Shown: positions 9,069 to 17,375 of the stretch, piece after piece
Layout: every line of letters begins with the position of its first letter
Position numbering within the stretch: position 1 is the first letter of the stretch
Assembly (NCBI GenBank): GCA_003138485.1
Contig: PLGF01000166.1
Location: 757-64,756, forward strand
Length of the DNA: 64,000 nt
Reading direction: 5' to 3'
Origin: Verrucomicrobiales bacterium
GTDB taxonomy: Bacteria; Verrucomicrobiota; Verrucomicrobiia; Limisphaerales; Palsa-1400
The notes under the pieces: generated by a model
What the model was told of the DNA's origin: nothing
What the model saw: the letters and a program-made list of their open reading frames with translations, nothing else
Databases searched by the model: none
Made by a program: the position numbers and the translations under genes

Positions 9069-10163
9069 ATGAATTCATTCAAAACAGCCCTCTCTCTTGT
9101 CGCGGTTGCCATCGGCAGCCTGCTTCCTCTCAAGGCCGGCGCGGCCGATCCGCCCCAAACATACCGCTATTTGTGGTCCCACTACACCGGCTGGGAGCCT
9201 TGGCAGTACATTGCCGACTCCGGCATCATGAAGAAGTGGGCCGACAAATACGGCGTCAAGATCGAAGTCGCCTTGATCAATGACTACGTGACCAGCATCA
9301 ACCAGTTCACCTCCGGCCAGGCTGTCGGCTGCGCCATGACGATCATGGACGCGCTGGATATGCCGGCCTCCGGCGGCGTTAATTGCGATGTGCTGGTGGT
9401 CGGGGATTACTCCGACGGCAACGACGGCCTGGTTCTCTTCAATGGCAAATCGGTGAAGGACGTCAAGGGCCGGAAAGTGCTCATAGTCAAAGACTCCGTT
9501 TCATCCTATCTTCTTTCGCAGGCCCTCAAAGCCGAGGGGATGCACGATGCCGATGTGACTGAGGTCAATACGTCCGACGCCAATATCGGCGCGACCTTTG
9601 CCACTTCGGGTGACCGCGGCGCCACGGTCACCTGGAATCCTATCCTGATGCAGGTGCGCAATCTGCCGAAAGCCACGCTCGTTTTTGATTCATCAAAGAT
9701 TCCCGGAGAAATCCAGGACCTTCTGGTGGTTCGCCGCGACGCTCCCGATGCCGTCAAGAAGGCCCTGGTCGGCGCATGGTATGAAGCGATGGCCATCATG
9801 TCGGGCCAGGGAAAGCAGGCGGATGCGGCGATTGAAGCCATGGCGAAATTCGCCGGCGGCACCGTTCCTGAGTTCAAGGCCCAACTGCGAACGACGCGGA
9901 TGTTCTACACGCCGCAGGACGGGATTGCGTTTACCGAAAGCCCAGTGCTTGAGAAGACAGCCAAAACAGTGGCGGGCTTTTGCTTCGATCACGGCCTTTT
10001 GGGACAAGGCGCCAAATCGCCGGACGTCATCGGCATTGAGTTGCCGAACGGGAAAATTGTCGGGGACCCCAAGAACGTCAAGCTGCACTATAACAACGAC
10101 TATGTAAAAGCGGCGGCGGCGGGGAAGTTGGCGCTCCACGTCAACGACATGACCACCCCATGA
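9069..10163 (+). CDS. ABC transporter substrate-binding protein, urea-carboxylase-region (TIGR03427-like) type
   Basis: Signal peptide, YRYLWSHYTGWEPWQYIADSGIMKKWADKYGVKIEV..INDYVTSINQFTSGQ..GCAMTIMDALDMPASGGVNCDVLVVGDYSDGNDGLVL. Confidence 0.75.
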   Translation: MNSFKTALSLVAVAIGSLLPLKAGAADPPQTYRYLWSHYTGWEPWQYIADSGIMKKWADKYGVKIEVALINDYVTSINQFTSGQAVGCAMTIMDALDMPASGGVNCDVLVVGDYSDGNDGLVLFNGKSVKDVKGRKVLIVKDSVSSYLLSQALKAEGMHDADVTEVNTSDANIGATFATSGDRGATVTWNPILMQVRNLPKATLVFDSSKIPGEIQDLLVVRRDAPDAVKKALVGAWYEAMAIMSGQGKQADAAIEAMAKFAGGTVPEFKAQLRTTRMFYTPQDGIAFTESPVLEKTAKTVAGFCFDHGLLGQGAKSPDVIGIELPNGKIVGDPKNVKLHYNNDYVKAAAAGKLALHVNDMTTP

Positions 10164-10164
10164 T

Positions 10165-11013
10165 ATGACGGAATTGAAGCGCAATACCCCTCTGTTCTGG
10201 GGTCTTTATGCCCGCCCGGGCATGGTGTTTGGGCGTCTGCTCGGACTCCTGCCCGTGGCGGCGCTGCTGGGTTTGTACATGTTCGCCTCCCATGCCCGGG
10301 CCGTGAAGAATCCCGATGACAAACTCATGCCCTCATTGCGCCAGATGTACGTCGAGATGAAGACCATTATCACGGTGCCCGACAAGCGATCCGGCAAGAT
10401 TCTATTCGTGGAGGACACCAAGGCGAGTTTGAAACGGCTTGCGCTGGGCATCAGCATCGCCGCCGTGGCGAGCTATTTCGCGGGAATTCTCATGGGAATG
10501 TTCCCGGGGATTCGCGCCCTGTTCGCTCCGCTGGTGACAGGCTTGTCAAACATCAATCCGCTGGCTGTCCTGGTGATCGTCCTTGTGGCGCTTGGAGTGG
10601 GAGAAAGCTCCAAAGTGTTCCTGATTGCTTTTGGCATCGGCATACCGATGATGCGGACCATTGCCGGCCTGGCGGAACGGATGCCAACCGAACTGACTGT
10701 CAAGGCGCTGACCTTGGGAGCCACGCAATTTCAGGTGTTATACAAGATCATTGCCCCGCAGATGTTTCCGCGGCTGATCGACCTCATTCGAGTTTCGCTG
10801 GGGGCGGCATGGATATTTGTAATTGCGGCGGAGGCGGTGGCCGCCACCGAAGGTTTGGGTTACCGGATTTACCTCCAGCAAAGATACATGAACATGGCTT
10901 TGATCATACCTTATGTCATTTATATTTCCCTTCTGGCCTACACCAGTGATCTGGCGTTGCAGGGGATATTGAAACTCCCCTGCTTCCGGTGGTACAGCAG
11001 AGGCGACGAGTAA
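10165..11013 (+). CDS. ABC transporter permease (BPD_transp_1 type)
   Basis: Multiple TM segments and EAA-like loop (ALTLGATQFQVLYKIIAPQMFPRLIDLIRVSLGAAWIFVIAAE). Confidence 0.85.
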   Translation: MTELKRNTPLFWGLYARPGMVFGRLLGLLPVAALLGLYMFASHARAVKNPDDKLMPSLRQMYVEMKTIITVPDKRSGKILFVEDTKASLKRLALGISIAAVASYFAGILMGMFPGIRALFAPLVTGLSNINPLAVLVIVLVALGVGESSKVFLIAFGIGIPMMRTIAGLAERMPTELTVKALTLGATQFQVLYKIIAPQMFPRLIDLIRVSLGAAWIFVIAAEAVAATEGLGYRIYLQQRYMNMALIIPYVIYISLLAYTSDLALQGILKLPCFRWYSRGDE

Positions 11014-11028
11014 GAGGAAAGAGCCGTC

Positions 11029-12039
11029 ATGGAGTTCATCCCCAGACCGAAGCCGGCGATCACCGGAAACGAAGCGATCCATCTTGAGGACGCCTATCAC
11101 GGCTATTACGATCCCTCAAACCGCCGCGTGCGGACTGTGCTCAACGACATTGACTTGATCATCAGCCGCGGCGAATTCGTCTCGCTCGTCGGACCTTCGG
11201 GCTGCGGCAAATCCACTCTACTCAAGCTCTTCACCGGCCAGGAAATGGTCCAAAAGGCCAAGTACTTCCAAGTCCTCGGACGGCTGCCCTCTTTTCCCGA
11301 CCGCAGCCGCGGAGTTGTATTCCAGAACTATGGTCTTGCCCCGCATTTGACCGTCCAAAGAAACATCCTGCTAGGCCTGGAGTTTCAGTCCAGCATGCTC
11401 CAGCGCTTTTCGCCAAGCTGGTGGAGGCAAGCCAAGGACATGGCGCGCAAGTATCTGGATGACATGCGTCTTTCGGACGCGAGTAACAAATATCCCTCGG
11501 AATTGTCCGGCGGAATGCGGCAGCGGGTGGCAATCGCCCAGACACTCATTACCATCGATCTCTTCGGCATGCCGGACCTGATTTGCATGGACGAGTCTTA
11601 CGGCGCCCTGGATGCCAGCACGCGGGAAGATTTGCAAATCTTCATCCTCAAGTTGTGGGAGAAGTACAAAAAAACCGTTGTCTTCGTGACCCACAACCTC
11701 GAGGAAGCCGTCTTCCTTGGCACCCGGGTCATCGTCCTGTCGCAATTCTGGACTTCGGACCTGCCGGCCGCGCAGGAGGAAGGCTCCAGAATCATCATGG
11801 ACATCCCGCTCGAACCGCACGCCATGTCAACAGAAGTCAAACAAACAACTGCGTTCAAGGAACTGACGAAATACATCCTCGAGCGCGGCTTCAACCCCAA
11901 ACAGCGTCTGCACATCGCGCAATTCAACGCCGATCTCCGCCACCCAAACGCCTTTTCGTCCCTGACCCGGGAACAATTCGACGCCAGCCAGCCCGCGCCA
12001 CCCGCCGCTGCACCACCCCCGGACAGCAAACCTGGATGA
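11029..12039 (+). CDS. ABC transporter ATP-binding protein (nitrate/taurine type)
   Basis: Walker A GPSGCGKST, signature LSGGMRQRVAIAQ, Walker B LICMDESYGALD, H-loop THNLEEA. Confidence 0.9.
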   Translation: MEFIPRPKPAITGNEAIHLEDAYHGYYDPSNRRVRTVLNDIDLIISRGEFVSLVGPSGCGKSTLLKLFTGQEMVQKAKYFQVLGRLPSFPDRSRGVVFQNYGLAPHLTVQRNILLGLEFQSSMLQRFSPSWWRQAKDMARKYLDDMRLSDASNKYPSELSGGMRQRVAIAQTLITIDLFGMPDLICMDESYGALDASTREDLQIFILKLWEKYKKTVVFVTHNLEEAVFLGTRVIVLSQFWTSDLPAAQEEGSRIIMDIPLEPHAMSTEVKQTTAFKELTKYILERGFNPKQRLHIAQFNADLRHPNAFSSLTREQFDASQPAPPAAAPPPDSKPG

Positions 12040-12046
12040 AGCGTGA

Positions 12047-13363
12047 TTACTGGGCCTGGCGCTCGATCTCCCGGGCCACAGCCAGGACATCCACCGCAGC
12101 CGTCTGAAACCACTGAATGTAGCCGGCGAGTTGGTGTACCCCTTTTACGGCAACCATGGCTTCGCCCTTTTCAGGGAGCTTGCCCAAGGCGGCCACGATT
12201 GACCGAACCTTGGCGGTAATGTGAGCCTCCTGCAGAATAACCCGGATCAGTGTGCTGGCTCGGTTGACCTGCACGTAGGGGCTGAATCCCTCGCCGGAGG
12301 TCGCGAATTTTTTGCTCCAATTCTTCACCTCGATGACGAAAACGCCGGCGGGCGTGATGGCCAGAGAATCGATCTGGGCGGATTGAATTGGCTGGCCACG
12401 GTTGTGGATGTAGTGGGGAGCCTCCAGCTTGAGATCGTTGATGATTCGGCAATCGACCGGCAAGCGCGCCAAATTATCAATGGCGTCCACTTCGGCCACG
12501 GCACCGGCAAACTGATTCGAGGTGATGATCCCCCGAAGAGCTTGCAAGTCTGCGTCAAGCTGACTTTTGATGCGCTCTGCCCTCGTCGCTGGATTGAGAA
12601 ACTCCTGTATGGCCTGTTCCTCAGCTCTGGCCACGTCTTTAATGTCGTGAATGGTCTTGCAGAGCCGTATCAGGTTCTCGGAATGAATTCGGTTGAGGCG
12701 CGCGGCTCTACGTCGATCCCAAAACCCACCATCTTTCATCCTTTCCATGTTCCATGCCATGTGGTTCAGCTGCGCGCTAATCCGCTTCTCGGTGGCTTGC
12801 GGCGCCGCCTTTAACTGGATCAGCCTGCATTCGAGCTGGGATCTTTGCTCGTCGGTTATTTTGTCGGCTGACTGGATTGCGGTCGCCTGAATGGCCTCCC
12901 TTTCCTTGCGGCAGGTCTCAACACGCTGTTTGAGGTCGGAAGGCCCGGCGGCTGTCTTGAATGCTGGGAAGCCCTCGATCATCTGCAGGACATCTTTCCA
13001 GGAGCCGCTGGTGCCGATGATGTGGTCCGGGCAAGGGCGGCGTTTGTCCGGGAAGAAGGGGTAGGGTATTATTTCGAGCTTTGGGAGCGCGATCCTCTGG
13101 ACGGTGGTTGGCCAGTCGATTCGAGGCACCTCGGCCTCGATGCCGATTTTCCGATCCCACCAGGCCCGTCCTAGTCGATAACAGCCGTAGGCGACGGCCG
13201 CTCCCATCGCCGCCATGCAGATGGCTATGAATATCGTCACAACGAGCTTGATTATCGCGACGATGACGAAGCCGAAAAACACGACAGCCAGCGCCACGAA
13301 ACCGGCAATTGCCTCAATTGCCTCCGCGTCCGCAGAATTTCTCCTGTTTCGTCTTCGAGCCAC
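12047..13363 (-). CDS. NERD-domain protein with N-terminal TM hairpin and coiled-coil
   Basis: N-terminal TM segments (FVALAVVFFGFVIVAIIKLVVTIFIAICMAAMGAAVAYG); NERD-like C-terminal core (VDAIDNLARLPVDCRIINDLKLEAPHYIHNRGQPIQSAQIDSLAITPAGVFVIEVKNWSKKF). Confidence 0.75.
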   Translation of the reverse strand: MARRRNRRNSADAEAIEAIAGFVALAVVFFGFVIVAIIKLVVTIFIAICMAAMGAAVAYGCYRLGRAWWDRKIGIEAEVPRIDWPTTVQRIALPKLEIIPYPFFPDKRRPCPDHIIGTSGSWKDVLQMIEGFPAFKTAAGPSDLKQRVETCRKEREAIQATAIQSADKITDEQRSQLECRLIQLKAAPQATEKRISAQLNHMAWNMERMKDGGFWDRRRAARLNRIHSENLIRLCKTIHDIKDVARAEEQAIQEFLNPATRAERIKSQLDADLQALRGIITSNQFAGAVAEVDAIDNLARLPVDCRIINDLKLEAPHYIHNRGQPIQSAQIDSLAITPAGVFVIEVKNWSKKFATSGEGFSPYVQVNRASTLIRVILQEAHITAKVRSIVAALGKLPEKGEAMVAVKGVHQLAGYIQWFQTAAVDVLAVAREIERQAQ

Positions 13364-13467
13364 GTCAACTCTCCAGATATTGTTGGGATTCTCCCGGATT
13401 ATATATCGGCGCGCGGCATTTACTCCTTAATCCGGAAAGCTCGGATAAGCAGAGTATTGAACCAGAA

Positions 13468-13878
13468 CTATGTACAGGAACCAGGCGTACTAGAACTGTT
13501 CGTGGAACTCTTCGAAACGATTTCGTAGTCCTGTTGCTTTTCCCGCGGCTTCGACCAAGGTGCCAACTCAAACCCTGCCTTCACGCACAACTGCATAATC
13601 GTTCTCATCGGAACGTTTATCGTGTTCAGGTGATCTCCCGAATTGCAGATCATTCCCATGATGTCCGCATCGAACCCGAAGTGGACACGTTCCCCGCTTG
13701 TCAATTGATGTTCCACCTTCTCGGCGGATGTTGCGTCTGGACTCAATAAAAACCATGTTCTCTTCAGACAGCACTGGTGCGCCGCGGATGGCGCCGGTAT
13801 CTTCGCGGCGCGCCCCTCCAAACGCCGGGCTGCTGCACTAATTGATCGTGGTCCGTGGGCGTCAATTTGCGGGTTCAA
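13468..13878 (-). pseudogene. Possible degraded small gene of unknown function
   Basis: Plausible coding-like segments in two different minus frames (MVFIESRRNIRREGG / EHQLTSGERVHFGFDADIMGMICNSGDHLNTINVPMRTIMQLCVKAGFELAPW). Confidence 0.25.
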
Positions 13879-13986
13879 CCCTCTCCGGCGAGCGCAAATT
13901 GCATCTCGCGGGTGCGGTCCACCACTTTCGAGGCGTCGAGCACCTCGAAACGCATCACGCCGCCGTCATATCCGAAATCGCCGCCC
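13875..13986 (-). pseudogene. C-terminal remnant of an unidentified gene
   Basis: Minus-strand reading RGGDFGYDGGVMRFEVLDASKVVDRTREMQFALAGEG* with no start or upstream domain. Confidence 0.35.
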
Positions 13987-14140
13987 CGTGACGGGGCGGC
14001 TTGGTTTCAACCGTTTTGCGGGCGCAAATAACGGGGAAAAAAATTGAGAATTTTTCCTTCAGTAAATCCGCGCGGATTCCGATACGAAATTGCCAGGAAT
14101 TGCAACGAACACTTTGCATGATTGTTGAAGCCTTAAAGAA
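13960..14140 (+). promoter_or_regulatory. Duplicated leader region, copy A, upstream of the beta-barrel gene
   Basis: Perfect GC hairpin GCCGCCCCGTGACGGGGCGGC, then GGTTTCAACCG...GCGGGCGCAAA...GCAACGAACACTTTGCATGATTGTTGAAGCCTTAAA, shared with copy B. Confidence 0.6.
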
Positions 14141-15533
14141 GATTGCCACGCTCTGCGCGTTTTGTTCCGCGATCCAGAGCGTGACCGCGCTCGATGCGCC
14201 CGCGCCATTGGACGCCGTTTCCGTCCCGGCGCAGAGTGCCGTTGCCGGAAGCGCTTCCTCATTGGCGCCCGCTTCGTCCTGGAAACCGGCCTGGTTCACG
14301 GACGCCGGCCTGACGGTCAAGGAGAGCTACGACGACAATGTCTTCATGTCAGGCGTCAGCCAAGGCTCTGTGCCGGTCGGAACGACGACGCTGAAGGACC
14401 AATCCTCTTACATCACCACCGTTTCGCCGAAGGCGGGATTCAACGTCGCCAGCTCGCTGGATGCCGGGAGCAATCTTGAGTTGCTTGCCTTCACTTATGC
14501 GCCGGACTTCGTCATGTATCATAGTCTGCCGTCGGAAAACTACGACGCTCATCGCCTGATTCTCGCTGTAAAGGGCAAAGACGGGGAATTCTCATATAAG
14601 GTGGACAGCACTGTGGTTTATGTTGACGCCAGCCGGGTGGCGCCCGCTTATCCCGGTAATCTCTTCAACGCCTGGGCGACCATCAACGCCTTTCAACGCC
14701 GCGAGCAGTTGAATGACCGGTCGGCGCTCACCCTTCAATATGATATGGACCGGTGGTTCATTCGTCCCGGCGCGACGGTGGCCTATTATGGGATGATGAC
14801 AGAAATCAAGGATCCGGGTCTTTCCACCACCCCTTCGGGCTACCAGAACTATTGCACGCGCTACGACGTCAACGGCGGAGCCGATATTGGCTACATGTTC
14901 AGCCGCGACATGGCAGCCACGGCGGGCTATCGGTATGGGAGCCAGGGCCAGGAGCAATACAGCTTCGCCCCTTACAGTTCCCCCAGCGACTACCAGCGCC
15001 TGCTGCTGGGAGTCGAAGGAAACCCTTTCAAATGGCTGAACGTGGGCGTGGTGGGCGGACCGGATTTCCGCGCGTATGAAGGCGATTCGTCCGGGCACAT
15101 TTCACCGCTCAACAACCTCCATCCGGTGACACACTACGGCGAAGCGGTTCTCACCGCGACAATGACGCCGGAGGACATGCTGACGTTCAAATTCAAACAG
15201 TTCCAGTTCGTGTCCTGCCTTGGGGAAAAGCCCTATTTTGACAGCAGTTATGCCCTCGGCTACGGCCGCAAAATCACAGACCGGTTGCGCTTGGATCTTG
15301 GGGCGCGGCTTCTGGAAGCCGACTATACGGTTGGAAACCTGTCCGCGTGCGCGCGGGACGACCTTGAATATATTTTCTCAGCGGGTTTGCATTTTGCCTT
15401 CACGGCGCATTTTGCCGCCGATTTTGCCTATTCGGCCGCCTTGGGACGCAACGCGCAGGATTACATCGTCAATTCGCAGAATCGGGATTTCAACAGCCAG
15501 GAGGTTTCCCTTGCCTTTCAAGCGAGGTTTTAA
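14118..15533 (+). CDS. Outer-membrane beta-barrel (BBP2/porin-like) protein
   Basis: Signal peptide, N-terminal LTVKESYDDNVFMSG motif, repeated amphipathic strands (ADIGYMFSRDMAATAGYRYGSQGQEQYSF...), C-terminal strand EVSLAFQARF. Confidence 0.75.
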   Translation: MIVEALKKIATLCAFCSAIQSVTALDAPAPLDAVSVPAQSAVAGSASSLAPASSWKPAWFTDAGLTVKESYDDNVFMSGVSQGSVPVGTTTLKDQSSYITTVSPKAGFNVASSLDAGSNLELLAFTYAPDFVMYHSLPSENYDAHRLILAVKGKDGEFSYKVDSTVVYVDASRVAPAYPGNLFNAWATINAFQRREQLNDRSALTLQYDMDRWFIRPGATVAYYGMMTEIKDPGLSTTPSGYQNYCTRYDVNGGADIGYMFSRDMAATAGYRYGSQGQEQYSFAPYSSPSDYQRLLLGVEGNPFKWLNVGVVGGPDFRAYEGDSSGHISPLNNLHPVTHYGEAVLTATMTPEDMLTFKFKQFQFVSCLGEKPYFDSSYALGYGRKITDRLRLDLGARLLEADYTVGNLSACARDDLEYIFSAGLHFAFTAHFAADFAYSAALGRNAQDYIVNSQNRDFNSQEVSLAFQARF

Positions 15534-15552
15534 CCACACCCTAGACCAGTCC

Positions 15553-15740
15553 CAATCGAAATCGGAGCCCGCGTGGTACCGGGCAGTCCGGTATCAACCG
15601 TGGCGCGGGCGCAAAAAAGGGTGAGTGCTTCACAAAAAAAGGTGAGTTTTTGAACTTCATAAAATCCCGGCGGCTTCCGATGAGAAATTGTCAACTGAAT
15701 CGCAACGAACACTGTGCATGATTGTTGAAGCCTTAAAATT
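15553..15740 (+). promoter_or_regulatory. Duplicated leader region, copy B, upstream of the hydrogenase gene
   Basis: ATCGAAATCGGAGCCCGCGTGGTACCGGGC...GGTATCAACCG...GCGGGCGCAAA...CGCAACGAACACTGTGCATGATTGTTGAAGCCTTAAA aligns with copy A. Confidence 0.6.
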
Positions 15741-15845
15741 TGATGGCGCTGACACGGAAAGCAGGCGAAACGCCGCCCCCTTTTCTCAAGGGCGGCTGAC
15801 TGTCTGTCCCAGCCATCTTGTCTCCCTCCACCAATCCCATTTCCC

Positions 15846-17360
15846 ATGAGCAAGACTATTGATTTGAATCCTGTCACGCGCATCGAAGGCCATTTGGCGG
15901 TCAAGGTGGAAATACAAGACGGCAAGGTGGCCAGCGCGTATGTCGCCGGTGAAATGTTCCGGGGTTTCGAGAAAATCCTGGCGGGGCGCGACCCGCTGGA
16001 CGCCCAGCACATCACCCAGCGCATCTGCGGCGTCTGCCCGGTGGAGCACGGCATGGCGTCGGTGCTGGCGCAGGAAATGGCTTACCAACTGGCGCCGGCG
16101 CCCAACGGCGTTCTGGCGCGCAATCTGATCCAGGCGGCCAATTTCATCATGTCGCACATATCCCATTTCTATCTCCTTTCCGGGCTGGATTTTGTGGATG
16201 TGGCGATGATTGTCGATTACAAGGGGGGCGATTCCGCCCTGGCGGCATTGAGGGACTGGGTGAAAGGCCAGATCAACTCCCGCACGGTCATTCCAGCGGC
16301 GCCTTTTCTCCCCCGTTACGCCGCCAAATACCTGCAGGACGCGGACGCGAATTTCAGCGCGCTGCGGCACTATCTGGATGCGCTGGAGATGCGGGCGCTG
16401 GCCCATCGCATGGGCGCCATTTTTGCCGGCAAATTGCCGCACGCCGCCACGCTGGTGCCCGGCGGCATCACGGAGAAAGTCACCGCGCTCAAAATCTGTG
16501 AGTACCGCTCCGCGCTGGACACCTTGCGCGAGTTCATTGACCGCGCGTATCTGCCGGATGTCGTGGCTGTCGCCAAGTCGTTTCCCGAATACTTCAACGT
16601 GGGGCGGGGCTGCGGCAATTTCATGGCTTACGGCGCCTTTCCCGTTTCCGCCGGCAGCGACGCCAAATTCCTTCCGTCCGGTGTTTTGATGGATGGAAAA
16701 GCGCAGCCGGTCAGCGAGAGAGCCATCACCGAAGACGTGGCGCGGTCTCTCTATTCCTCCGCGTCCGGCCGCCGTCCCAGCGAGGGTGAAACCGTCGCTG
16801 ACCCGAACAAATCGGGCGCGTATTCATGGCTGAAAGCGCCGCGTTACAATGGCGCGGTCATGGAAGTGGGCGCGCTGGCGCGGGTGCTGGTCGCCTATCA
16901 GGACAGCCAGAATGGCACGATGAAGAGCGCGGTGGACGGCCTGCTCAAGAACCTGGGGCGGGAAGCAGGCGACCTGAACTCCGTGATGGGCCGCCATGCC
17001 GCGCGAGCTTTGGAGTGCAAATCCATCGCCGACCAGTGCGTGCGATGGCTGGACCAAATGACGCCCGATGGGGCGACATTCACCGATTTCTCAATTCCCG
17101 AAACCGGGCGCGGCCATGGGCTGACGGAAGCGGCGCGCGGAGCGCTGGGTCACTGGATAGACATCCGCGACTTCAAGATCGGCAATTACCAGTGCGTGGT
17201 GCCGACAACATGGAACTGCTCGCCGCGGGACGACCGCGGGGTTCCCGGGCCGATGGAGCAGGCGCTGGCCGGCCTGGCGGTCGCGGACCCGGAGAATCCG
17301 ATTGAAGCCGCGCGGGTCATCCGCTCGTTCGATCCCTGCCTGGCCTGTGCCGTGCATTAA
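15846..17360 (+). CDS. [NiFe]-hydrogenase large subunit lacking the C-terminal maturation extension
   Basis: RIEGHL, RICGVCPVEHGMAS (L1) and terminal DPCLACAVH* (L2). Confidence 0.95.
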   Translation: MSKTIDLNPVTRIEGHLAVKVEIQDGKVASAYVAGEMFRGFEKILAGRDPLDAQHITQRICGVCPVEHGMASVLAQEMAYQLAPAPNGVLARNLIQAANFIMSHISHFYLLSGLDFVDVAMIVDYKGGDSALAALRDWVKGQINSRTVIPAAPFLPRYAAKYLQDADANFSALRHYLDALEMRALAHRMGAIFAGKLPHAATLVPGGITEKVTALKICEYRSALDTLREFIDRAYLPDVVAVAKSFPEYFNVGRGCGNFMAYGAFPVSAGSDAKFLPSGVLMDGKAQPVSERAITEDVARSLYSSASGRRPSEGETVADPNKSGAYSWLKAPRYNGAVMEVGALARVLVAYQDSQNGTMKSAVDGLLKNLGREAGDLNSVMGRHAARALECKSIADQCVRWLDQMTPDGATFTDFSIPETGRGHGLTEAARGALGHWIDIRDFKIGNYQCVVPTTWNCSPRDDRGVPGPMEQALAGLAVADPENPIEAARVIRSFDPCLACAVH

Positions 17361-17375
17361 CCACCGGATAAACAC

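Noticed and set aside
15553-15845. Possible sigma-54 promoter or c-di-GMP riboswitch upstream of the hydrogenase
   Set aside because: I could not find a convincing GG-N10-GC / TGGCAC-N5-TTGC element or a GEMM consensus; only the duplicated leader is supportable.
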